Shown here one piece after another: positions 51,133 to 59,722 of a stretch of 64,000 nt of DNA. A model generated the notes under the pieces. The model saw only the letters and a list, made by a program, of their open reading frames with translations, searched no databases and was not told where the DNA came from. The position numbers and the translations under genes are program-made. Origin of the DNA: Mediterranea massiliensis (GTDB lineage Bacteria > Bacteroidota > Bacteroidia > Bacteroidales > Bacteroidaceae). The stretch covers positions 118,640 to 182,639 of the forward strand of contig SUXZ01000004.1 in the NCBI GenBank assembly GCA_015060685.1, in the 5' to 3' direction. The first letter of the stretch is position 1. Each line of letters opens with the position of its first letter.

Positions 51133-51203
51133 TGTCTTTGTCCTAATACCATTATAACACTTGCGGTTGTGTAGCCTTGGCCGTATGTAAAAACAGCTGT
51201 ACT

Positions 51204-54200
51204 ATGAGTACGAAGTTTTTCAATAACGGACATGGCAATACGCTTTTCGATAAGTTGAAGGGCATTGCATCTGAGATGGCTACATTCGACCGTTTCTTGG
51301 CTGTAGTAGGTTTCTTTCGCTCATCAGGCTATTTCAAGTTGCGTAAAGAACTGGGCGATGTATCAGAAATTAAAATCTTAGTAGGTATAAACATCGACGA
51401 CATTTTCCGTAAGCATAATAAAGCTCTGTTGATGCTGGCTGATGAGGAAAAGGCAAAGGAAGTCTATCATAAAGACTTTAAAGAAGATATAGTAAATGCC
51501 CAATATGCTCCCGATGTAGAAGAAGGCATCTTGCAAATGTGCGAAGACTTGGCCTGTGAACGATTGCAAATGAGGATACATGCAAATAAGAATCTACATG
51601 CAAAGTTCTACCTCTGTTTGCCGCAAAACCATAGTGAACATAGCGATGGCTGGGTAATTATGGGCTCTTCCAATATCTCCGATTCCGGGTTGGGTATCAA
51701 GCAACCGCCACAATACGAACTCAATGTGGCAATGAAAGACTATGACGATGTGAAGTACTGCTCCGATGAGTTCTGGACTTTGTGGAACGAGGCTATACTT
51801 CTTTCTGTCGATGATATTGAAAGCTATAAACAGAAAACATACTTAGGTTATCAGCCTACACCATACGAGCTATATATAAAGGTGTTGATTGACACTTTTG
51901 GCGACCAGGTAGAAGATGATTTTTCCATTCAGTTACCCGATGGCGTAAAGGACTTGAAGTATCAGAAAGATGCCGTTATCCAAGGCTATCAGATGCTGAT
52001 GCAGCACAATGGTTTGTTCCTTGCCGATGTAGTAGGTTTGGGAAAAACGATGATTGCTACCATGATAGCCAAACGCTTTGTGGAAGCAAACGGTAGGAAT
52101 ACAAATATTCTTGTTGTCTATCCACCGGCACTTGAAGACAACTGGAAGAATACTTTTAAGCTATTCAGTATTTATAAGAAGGCGCAATTCATTACCAACG
52201 GAAGCCTTTCCAAAGTACTTGATGGTAAAGACAACTATAAGGACAAGGAAGAATTCGACTTGATCATCGTAGATGAAGCGCATGGATTCCGTAGCGATAG
52301 TTCCGGCAAGTACGATGAGTTGCAAAAGATATGCAAGTCGCCTTGTGCTAATATGGGATTGTTGAGAAGTTCGCAAAAGAAAGTGATGTTACTTTCGGCT
52401 ACTCCATTGAACAACCGTCCTGACGATTTGCAAAATCTGTTGCTGCTCTTCCAAAACAGTCAGAATTGTACCATAGATGGTGTACCCAATTTAAAGGGAT
52501 TCTTTGCTCCACTCATCTACGATTACCGAAAACTGATGCGCGAACGCGATCAACGCGATGTGACCGCTGATGTGGATAAAATCTACGAACAGATTCGTAA
52601 TAAAGTAATTGATAAGGTGACCGTTCGTCGTACCCGAAACAATATATTGAACGACTCTGATTATAGAGCCGACATTAAATCGCAAGGTATTATCTTCCCC
52701 AATATATTGCCACCTAACGAATTGGTTTATCAGATGGATGCCGATACAAGTTCCCGATTCTATGAAACCTTAAAACAACTCACCGATAGTAAATCGGAAG
52801 ATAATCCCAAAGGTAAAGGACTTGACTATGCCCGTTATCGTGCCGTAGAGTTCTTGAAACCCGAATATCGGACCAAGTACAAAAATGCAGTACACATTGG
52901 TCAAACATTAGCAGGTATCTATCGTGTACACATGGTGAAGCGATTGGAGAGTAGCTTCTATGCATTCAAACGTTCGCTTCAAACGTTGCTTCGCATTACC
53001 AACGACATGATAAAGATGTTCGAAGAGGACAGAGTAATTATTGCTCCCGACTTGAAGGTAAAAGACCTTCAAGCCAAAGACATGGAACTTGATCAAATTA
53101 TAGAATATGCTGTAGATAAAGGCTATTTGGTAGAAGATATTCTTTATACGGCCGATGCTTTCGACCCGGATTTCATAGAGATGCTTCACCACGACCGAAA
53201 GATATTGGAACGGCTCAATGCCGATTGGGAAAAGGAACACGATGATCAGAAGTTCGACCTTTTCCGCAAGCACTTAGAGCAGAACTTCTTTAATAAAGAG
53301 GTTAATCCATCGGGTAAGTTAGTGCTCTTTTCCGAGAGTGTGGATACGCTTACCTATTTGTATGGTAGGCTAACCGAAGAGTTGGGGCGAAACGATGTCT
53401 TAATGGTTACTGCAGCCAACCGTAACCGCTTGGGCCAAACCATAAAAGAGAATTTCGATGCCAACTACCAGAGCGATTCAATGCGTTATAACATAATTAT
53501 CACTTCCGATGTCTTGGCCGAAGGCGTAAACCTTCATCGTTCCAATGTGATAGTCAATTACGATTCTCCTTGGAATGCCACCCGATTGATGCAACGCATC
53601 GGTCGTGTGAATCGTATCGGTTCGGTAGCACCCAATATCTACAACTATATGTTCTATCCTTCACAACAAGGCGATAAAGAGATACGCTTGTATAAGAATG
53701 CACTTGTAAAATTGCAAGGTTTTCATTCGGCGTTTGGTGAGGATGCACAGATATACTCCAGGGAGGAGATAGTAAAGGAATTCCAAATGTTCGACAATAA
53801 TGTGAAGGATAGCATCGATAAGAAGATTGCTCTGTTGCGCGAGGTGCGCGAACTATATAATAGCGACCGTAAACTATATCATAAAATCAAAGCATTACCT
53901 ATGAAGAGCCGGGTAATGCGTGATACAGGTAAGCATAGCGGTAAGTCTATTGTTTTTGTCTCTTCCAATGTAAAGACGGAATTCTATTTGGCATCTTCAG
54001 CCGGTGTGGAAGTGATTGATTTCCTTGAAGCGGTAAAGTTTCTGAAAGCAAAGCCCGAAGAACAGCCGGCACCGTTCGCAAATGAAGAGTTACACTATAA
54101 ACATGTAAATAGTGCATTGACACAATACACAACCGAGTATGTGGAAGCTGCCGATACATCTTCTATCAATCGTACAGACCTTGACAAGACTTCGCTTGAA

Positions 54201-54497
54201 GCCAATAAATTCTTGCGTACTATCAAGCAAATAACTACCGATAGTGAATTGAAATCACAATGCGACATCTTGACAGGATATATCAACGAAGGTATCTATG
54301 CACAATTACCTCGCTATTTGAAAACATTGTCGCGTAAGTATAAAAATGACAAGCAAAAAATAAAGCAAGACGAATATGTTTTGCAAAACAAGATAACGGA
54401 TTTGATGGGTGAGTATCATACAATGAACAAAGAGCAACGTCACGATTCTCAAGATATATCCAATCCTCAAATCATTATTTCAGAAACCTTTATCTAA
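51204..54497 (+). CDS. PLD-nuclease / SNF2-type helicase, restriction-like
   Basis: The start is set at ATG 51204 (MSTKFFNNGHGNTLFDKLKG), because the track start is a TTG with no support. About 1097 aa. The N-terminal phospholipase-D-like nuclease domain has one HKD motif (NLHAKFYLCL ... MGSSNIS, about residues 130-160). SF2/SNF2 helicase follows: DVVGLGKTMIA (Walker A), IIVDEAHGFR (motif II), LLSATPLNNRPDDL (motif III) and RLMQRIGRVNRIGS (motif VI). Seven nt later comes an Eco57I-type methylase, so the pair is probably an ATP-dependent restriction-modification system in which this subunit translocates and cuts. Confidence 0.9.
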   Translation: MSTKFFNNGHGNTLFDKLKGIASEMATFDRFLAVVGFFRSSGYFKLRKELGDVSEIKILVGINIDDIFRKHNKALLMLADEEKAKEVYHKDFKEDIVNAQYAPDVEEGILQMCEDLACERLQMRIHANKNLHAKFYLCLPQNHSEHSDGWVIMGSSNISDSGLGIKQPPQYELNVAMKDYDDVKYCSDEFWTLWNEAILLSVDDIESYKQKTYLGYQPTPYELYIKVLIDTFGDQVEDDFSIQLPDGVKDLKYQKDAVIQGYQMLMQHNGLFLADVVGLGKTMIATMIAKRFVEANGRNTNILVVYPPALEDNWKNTFKLFSIYKKAQFITNGSLSKVLDGKDNYKDKEEFDLIIVDEAHGFRSDSSGKYDELQKICKSPCANMGLLRSSQKKVMLLSATPLNNRPDDLQNLLLLFQNSQNCTIDGVPNLKGFFAPLIYDYRKLMRERDQRDVTADVDKIYEQIRNKVIDKVTVRRTRNNILNDSDYRADIKSQGIIFPNILPPNELVYQMDADTSSRFYETLKQLTDSKSEDNPKGKGLDYARYRAVEFLKPEYRTKYKNAVHIGQTLAGIYRVHMVKRLESSFYAFKRSLQTLLRITNDMIKMFEEDRVIIAPDLKVKDLQAKDMELDQIIEYAVDKGYLVEDILYTADAFDPDFIEMLHHDRKILERLNADWEKEHDDQKFDLFRKHLEQNFFNKEVNPSGKLVLFSESVDTLTYLYGRLTEELGRNDVLMVTAANRNRLGQTIKENFDANYQSDSMRYNIIITSDVLAEGVNLHRSNVIVNYDSPWNATRLMQRIGRVNRIGSVAPNIYNYMFYPSQQGDKEIRLYKNALVKLQGFHSAFGEDAQIYSREEIVKEFQMFDNNVKDSIDKKIALLREVRELYNSDRKLYHKIKALPMKSRVMRDTGKHSGKSIVFVSSNVKTEFYLASSAGVEVIDFLEAVKFLKAKPEEQPAPFANEELHYKHVNSALTQYTTEYVEAADTSSINRTDLDKTSLEANKFLRTIKQITTDSELKSQCDILTGYINEGIYAQLPRYLKTLSRKYKNDKQKIKQDEYVLQNKITDLMGEYHTMNKEQRHDSQDISNPQIIISETFI

Positions 54498-54504
54498 TAT
54501 TACT

Positions 54505-57500
54505 ATGGCAACAATTTATACCCCTGATTCATTGAGAAATCTATTTCAATCATCATTCAACTTGGCGCAATGGTATTCATTCTTACAGCACTTCTTCAAT
54601 GCAACGGAGTTGAAAAGCACCCCAGAAAGAATTGTAGAAAATACCTCTGATGATGGCTATTACTTAGGAAACATTGATACCACCGATAGTTACCGTATCG
54701 GTTTGTTCCAATACAACATTATCAAAGGCTCTGTTGCCAACAAGCGCGTAGGGCTTCGCAATCTCGTAAGGTCATTTATCAACCCAACTTGGGGTGAATT
54801 TGATGCAGCATTGGTGGTATTTGACAGTGGCGACCATTGGCGTTTATCATTCATTTGTGATATAAAAGGCGAAGCAACATCGCCCAAACGATATACATAC
54901 GTTTTCGGTAGTGATGATTTGTTATACCGAACACCTATCGAGCGTTTCAATATATTGCAAAAGAAAGGTATTTCGTTCGAGAATCTGAAAACAGCTTTCT
55001 CTGTTGAGGCCCTTTCGGATGAATTCTTTGATAAGTATCGCGAACAATATGCCGACTTTATTCAGTATGTTACAGGCAAGCGTTTCGTGAAAGTAGGTAG
55101 CAAGTGGGAAGAGAAAGTGCTTGGTACGCCAAACACAGCGTTGATGCAAGCATTTGGCTATGATGAGAAAAAGATTCGTGACTATATCAAAAAGATGATG
55201 GGACGCATCACCTTCTTACACTTCTTGCAACGAAAAGGGTGGATGTGTGGTGATTTGAACTATATGCAAAACATGTTCAACCGTTCGGAATATCAACACG
55301 ATTACCTCGATTCAGTGCTTGAACCACTGTTCTTTGGCATCTTGAACACCAAACCTGCAGAACGCGAATATTGGTTTAATAAATACAATTGGGATTTGAG
55401 CTTGCTTGAAGAATGGAAAGATATACCATATCTAAATGGTGGTTTGTTCGAACGTGACGAAGAAGATGAGCCGGTTAGTGTATTCCCTGCCGACTACTTC
55501 AAACGCCTATTCCAGTTCTTTAGCGAATACAACTTCACTATTGATGAAAACGACCCTAACGATGCCGAAGTGGGTGTCGATCCTGAAATGCTTGGCAAAA
55601 TCTTCGAGAACTTATTGGAAGACAATAAGGATAAAGGAGCATTCTACACCCCGAAGGAGATTGTACGCTATATGTGTCAGGAATCTCTCATTACTTATCT
55701 CGAAACTAACACAAGTATTGCTAAAGAGAAGATACGTCAATTCGTACTTTCTCCCGAAGAAGGTGTTGTTGATATTCCGGAGAACAAGAAACCTAAACTA
55801 CTTACAGCACTTGAAGAGGTGAAGATTTGTGACCCAGCCATCGGCTCGGGAGCATTTCCAATGGGCTTACTAAACGAACTCTTGCATTGTCGTGAGGTAT
55901 TAAGTGGCGAACATTATAATCGTGCCGAAATTAAGAAGAGCATTATCCAAAACAATATCTATGGTGTGGATATTGAGAAAGGTGCAGTCGATATTGCCCG
56001 CCTCCGCTTCTGGCTTTCCATTGTTGTTGATGAGGAAACACCGTCGCCACTACCAAACCTCGACTATAAGATTATGCAAGGCAACTCGCTCATCGAAAGT
56101 TTTATGGGGGTGGATTTAAGCAAACTTACATCTGAAGAACGTAATATCACATTGACCTTGTTCGATGATGAAACAAACATCCTTCAAAAAAGAGTATCAC
56201 ATTTGCTTTCAATATACTATTCATGTGCCGACCACGACAAGAAGATTAAATTGCAGCAAGAGATTTCCGATACCATTAATAAGCAGTTGGAAGCACAAGC
56301 CTATAGTCCCAATATCATTAGCGAACTCAAAAAACTTAATCTTGCAGAAAACAACCAATTCTTCCTTTGGCACACCTGGTTTAGCGATGTCTTCAATCGA
56401 AAAGATGGCAAAAATGGCTTTGATATAGTGATTGGTAATCCGCCGTATATAGGAGAAAAGGGACATAAAGAGATATTCCAACCTGTAAAGTCTGATATCC
56501 ATCTTGGTCAATACTACTTAGGCAAAATGGATTATTTTTATTTCTTCTTCCATTTTGCATTCAATATGTTATCTCCATACGGTGTAGCAACATTTATTAC
56601 AACAAACTATTATCCAACAGCATTAGGAGCAAGAAAACTTCGAGCAGATATTAAAGATAGAATGAACATCAGAACTTTGTTTAATCTTGGTGAATTGCGT
56701 CTGTTTGAGAACGCTCCCGGACAGCATAATATGATTAGCTCTTTCTCTAAAGGGAAAAATGATTGTAAATGCCAAGTTATTGATGTTCACAAAAAAGGGG
56801 CATTAAATCCTCTAATGTTTACTTCAATAATTAGTCGCAAAGATGAAGATACTACCTATGCTGAAATTGCACAGGAGGATTTGTACGATGGTGAAGAAAA
56901 TTATATTCGTTTACAAAATAGTAGTAGTGATAATCCATTATCATCATTATTGAATAAAATTCAGTTAGGTAATAGCACATTAGGCAATATTGCAGAAGTT
57001 AATGCAGGTATTATGGGCGGCTGTGATAGTATTACCAACCACAATATGAAATATGCTGATGCTGACTATATCCAATATAATGATATACGTAAAGATGACG
57101 GAGTGTTCGTATTGGATTGTAGCTATATTAGAGATAGCAAAACTATTCAATTAGTTCGGAATTATCCATTCTATAAAGACTTTTATAAAAATTCAGATAT
57201 AAGCCGTTATTGCACTAATGAAGCAACCAACAAGAAGTTGATATTTTCGTCATCTGATACACCTTTGAGTGAACAAGAAATTATAAAATCTTGTCTATCG
57301 ATATATCAACCTATTTTGACAAGGATTCGAGAGATAAACAATGAAAAGACCGAGTATTGGCATCAATTAAGAAGGGGAACTGCGCACCCTCATATCTTTA
57401 CGTGTGCTAAAATCGTATGCCCGCAAAGAAGTAAAACCAACACATTTGGCTATAATGAATGTGATTGGTATGCGAGTGCAGATGTATATTATATTACAAA

Positions 57501-57819
57501 CCCGAATAAAGATTACCAAATAAAATACATATTAGGACTTCTTAACTCAAAATTGTACTATGTATGGTTATATCACAAAGGAAAGCGTAAGGGTGAAACA
57601 TTGGAGTTGTATCAAAAACCTCTGTCAGAAATCCCAATTAAAAAAGCTTCTCCTGATATTCAAATTTCAATAGTAGAAATAGTCGATGAGATTATTGCTC
57701 TTAAAAAGAGTAATCCAAATCACGATACATCTTCGTTAGAACGACAAATAGACACTATCGTTTATGATATTTATAAACTAACCGATGCCGAAATAAAAAT
57801 CATCGAACAAAGCATATAA
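54505..57819 (+). CDS. Eco57I/type IIG-like N6-adenine DNA methyltransferase with specificity domain
   Basis: The 1104-aa protein has a helical N-terminal part, FYTPKEIVRYMC (typical before MTase cores), motif I DPAIGSGAFPMGLL (about residue 440), motif IV DIVIGNPPYIGEKGH (about 645) and a TaqI-like C-terminal target-recognition region (NAGIMGGCDSITN ... GLLNSKLYYVWLYHKGKRKGETLELYQKPLSEIPI). No PD-(D/E)xK endonuclease is evident at the N-terminus, so cutting is probably by the PLD-helicase partner. The last third is visibly more AT-rich than the first half, suggesting exchange of the recognition domain. Confidence 0.9.
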   Translation: MATIYTPDSLRNLFQSSFNLAQWYSFLQHFFNATELKSTPERIVENTSDDGYYLGNIDTTDSYRIGLFQYNIIKGSVANKRVGLRNLVRSFINPTWGEFDAALVVFDSGDHWRLSFICDIKGEATSPKRYTYVFGSDDLLYRTPIERFNILQKKGISFENLKTAFSVEALSDEFFDKYREQYADFIQYVTGKRFVKVGSKWEEKVLGTPNTALMQAFGYDEKKIRDYIKKMMGRITFLHFLQRKGWMCGDLNYMQNMFNRSEYQHDYLDSVLEPLFFGILNTKPAEREYWFNKYNWDLSLLEEWKDIPYLNGGLFERDEEDEPVSVFPADYFKRLFQFFSEYNFTIDENDPNDAEVGVDPEMLGKIFENLLEDNKDKGAFYTPKEIVRYMCQESLITYLETNTSIAKEKIRQFVLSPEEGVVDIPENKKPKLLTALEEVKICDPAIGSGAFPMGLLNELLHCREVLSGEHYNRAEIKKSIIQNNIYGVDIEKGAVDIARLRFWLSIVVDEETPSPLPNLDYKIMQGNSLIESFMGVDLSKLTSEERNITLTLFDDETNILQKRVSHLLSIYYSCADHDKKIKLQQEISDTINKQLEAQAYSPNIISELKKLNLAENNQFFLWHTWFSDVFNRKDGKNGFDIVIGNPPYIGEKGHKEIFQPVKSDIHLGQYYLGKMDYFYFFFHFAFNMLSPYGVATFITTNYYPTALGARKLRADIKDRMNIRTLFNLGELRLFENAPGQHNMISSFSKGKNDCKCQVIDVHKKGALNPLMFTSIISRKDEDTTYAEIAQEDLYDGEENYIRLQNSSSDNPLSSLLNKIQLGNSTLGNIAEVNAGIMGGCDSITNHNMKYADADYIQYNDIRKDDGVFVLDCSYIRDSKTIQLVRNYPFYKDFYKNSDISRYCTNEATNKKLIFSSSDTPLSEQEIIKSCLSIYQPILTRIREINNEKTEYWHQLRRGTAHPHIFTCAKIVCPQRSKTNTFGYNECDWYASADVYYITNPNKDYQIKYILGLLNSKLYYVWLYHKGKRKGETLELYQKPLSEIPIKKASPDIQISIVEIVDEIIALKKSNPNHDTSSLERQIDTIVYDIYKLTDAEIKIIEQSI

Positions 57820-57826
57820 ACACGAC

Positions 57827-57850
57827 AATAGCCTGCAATTGCAGGCTATT
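57827..57850. terminator. Perfect 24-nt palindrome between convergent defence operons
   Basis: AATAGCCTGCAATTGCAGGCTATT. It sits 7 nt past the methylase stop and about 40 nt past the PIN gene stop on the other strand; short T-runs only, so a bidirectional terminator is probable but not certain. Confidence 0.6.
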
Positions 57851-57888
57851 GCTATGTCAAGCCATAAGATACTGTCAATAAAACTTTA

Positions 57889-58410
57889 TTAGGCTAATAA
57901 TTTCACTATAGATTCTTGGTCACTCTTATTACACTTATTCAATGGTTTATAACAATCATGAACATACTTATCTGATAATAAATCTATATTTCTTTTACTG
58001 GTGTAATACTTTGGAACATCAATTCCTTTCGGATATAGCTGAGGTAAGGTTACAAATTTAACAGAACGTGTATCACACGAACAAATTACCTTACATTTTG
58101 AAACGATAACTATAGCTGGTAAATGAGGGTCATCAAAATCCTTATTAGTTATTTCTTTTTCAATACGCTCTTGTTCTTTATCAACTCGTTCTTTTTCTAC
58201 ACAAATCGCCTTTCCCTTATTCTTTAATAGATTGATTATCTTGAGGTATTTACGAGCTTTACTTAATTCACCAATATATTTACTACCACCATAAATCAAT
58301 TTTCCCTTGCCAGAAATTATCCATTCTAGTACTGGAGCAAATTGAGGATGATTTTCAGATTTACACTCAAAAACAGATGCCAAACAATTTGTATCAACAA
58401 TTACACACAT
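57889..58410 (-). CDS. PIN-domain-like nuclease paired with an AAA ATPase
   Basis: The 173-aa protein begins MCVIVDTNCLASVFE (first PIN Asp at 6) and has a later acidic pair and Asp in FDDPHLPAIVIVSKCKVICSCDTRSVK, matching the PIN/VapC arrangement of Asp/Glu residues. The central section is a charged helix (CVEKERVDKEQERIEKEITNKD). It starts 2 nt after the ATPase stop, so they are translationally coupled. Unlike ordinary VapC toxins there is no small antitoxin gene; the ATPase is the obvious partner, suggesting an RNase effector released on infection (inference). Confidence 0.78.
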   Translation of the reverse strand: MCVIVDTNCLASVFECKSENHPQFAPVLEWIISGKGKLIYGGSKYIGELSKARKYLKIINLLKNKGKAICVEKERVDKEQERIEKEITNKDFDDPHLPAIVIVSKCKVICSCDTRSVKFVTLPQLYPKGIDVPKYYTSKRNIDLLSDKYVHDCYKPLNKCNKSDQESIVKLLA

Positions 58411-58412
58411 AA

Positions 58413-59687
58413 TTAGATTTCTAGCATTTTTAATTCCTCGTCAATAAAAAAGTTTCCATAAGATTCTGGCATATCTATTGGATATTGTCCATTCTCTTTT
58501 ATTACTATTGGAGTTACTTGTGTTCCTTTATTATGCCGCTCAAAAAAGAGTATTTGTCCCGCCATCTTACTCTTTTCTTCTGATTGAGATAATTTATATC
58601 TAAATCTATTGATTGTGAAATCACTATGTGTTTCAATAATGAATTTATTTTTATTTTCAATGACAGAATTATATATTAGTTCTCCAAAGGCAGCTTGGGC
58701 TTTTGGATGCAAATGAACTTCAGGTTGCTGAATAGCAAACATATCCCCTTTTGATGTTACTATTTCTAGTATCAATGGCATAACTTGTGATACACCATAA
58801 CCTACATTAGTTATTCTTACAGGCAATGAATTATATAAAACATTAATAGCGTATGGTGCTCCTTTTGCTTTACTATATTCATCTATTTGAATATTATCAA
58901 ATAGCGAACTTTCTTTTCCAAATTTAATTAAAGCGTCAACAATGCTACTCTCTTTTCCTTTATTGCGAGAAGTCATGATTGTTCTTAAAACATTTGGAAT
59001 ATGATCACCTTCTGGAGAAAAAGCTTGCTTAAATGACTCATAAGTACGTTGTGCCTTTGCACGTATTGGTGCAAGCCATAATAACCTATTGAATATAGGT
59101 GTTATTATTATACCATTTGTTGGCTTGCCTTCAGAATCTCCTCTAATCTCCATTTCGATAATATTTCTAAGGATACCTAAGGGTGGCATTTTAGAAAATT
59201 GTGTAGTTGAGAGCCTCTTCTTTTGTCCGATAAAATTATCATACATTAGAACCCAATCAGGAAATTTTTCCCCATTATAATCTATGGTCTGATAATCAAC
59301 AGATGATGCATGCATAGTAACTAATACACTTTTATCACCTATCAATGTCATATACTCAGCTATATATGGAAGACTATTTCGTTTCTTGAATTTCATCCAA
59401 AAATATTTGGGAGCATTTTTGCTTTTCTTTTCTTTGAATTCAATTCCAATAACAAAATAAGTTTTATCTGACGAACATTGATTTACAATTTCATCAAAAT
59501 ATCCAAGTTCAACGCTCTCATTATTAAATTCAGGTGAAATCCAAAAACTTGGGGTGCTAAGAATGTTTAACAGATTCAATATAGCTGTCTTACCAGTACT
59601 ATTCTCACCAACTAAAAAGTTTACATCCAAAAATGGTATAAACGTTTTTACAAATCCTTTATAATTGTCTAAATAAAGAGTTTTCAT
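58413..59687 (-). CDS. AAA (SMC/OLD-like) ATPase
   Basis: The 424-aa protein has Walker A LVGENSTGKTA (about 26-35), signature-like YGVSQVMPLILEI, Walker B AIQQPEVHLHPKAQ and H-loop IIETHSDFTINRF. It lacks a TOPRIM domain, so it is an ABC-type AAA_21/DUF3696-like sensor ATPase rather than a full OLD nuclease. Such ATPases pair with a nuclease in several defence systems (Septu, PARIS, retron-associated); here the partner is a PIN-like protein. It starts 35 nt downstream of the GHKL protein stop. AT-rich. Confidence 0.87.
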   Translation of the reverse strand: MKTLYLDNYKGFVKTFIPFLDVNFLVGENSTGKTAILNLLNILSTPSFWISPEFNNESVELGYFDEIVNQCSSDKTYFVIGIEFKEKKSKNAPKYFWMKFKKRNSLPYIAEYMTLIGDKSVLVTMHASSVDYQTIDYNGEKFPDWVLMYDNFIGQKKRLSTTQFSKMPPLGILRNIIEMEIRGDSEGKPTNGIIITPIFNRLLWLAPIRAKAQRTYESFKQAFSPEGDHIPNVLRTIMTSRNKGKESSIVDALIKFGKESSLFDNIQIDEYSKAKGAPYAINVLYNSLPVRITNVGYGVSQVMPLILEIVTSKGDMFAIQQPEVHLHPKAQAAFGELIYNSVIENKNKFIIETHSDFTINRFRYKLSQSEEKSKMAGQILFFERHNKGTQVTPIVIKENGQYPIDMPESYGNFFIDEELKMLEI

Positions 59688-59722
59688 ATCACGATATTAT
59701 AGGTTATTTTATTTATTACTAG

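Noticed and set aside
50823-51146. 107-aa plus-strand ORF (MGEWEQDILKGVYY...)
   Set aside because: It coincides with a series of perfect RNA hairpins and ends in the T-run; codon pattern is dictated by the stems. I consider it an ORF over a structured RNA, though similar peptides may be annotated elsewhere.
51204-57819. DISARM system
   Set aside because: Only helicase, PLD and methylase functions are present, fused into two proteins; no DrmA/DrmB (DUF1998) genes are seen.
57889-58410. Ordinary VapBC toxin-antitoxin pair
   Set aside because: No small antitoxin gene is adjacent; the PIN gene is coupled to an AAA ATPase instead.
58413-59687. Full OLD-family nuclease (Gabija GajA type)
   Set aside because: The protein ends soon after the H-loop and lacks a TOPRIM domain.
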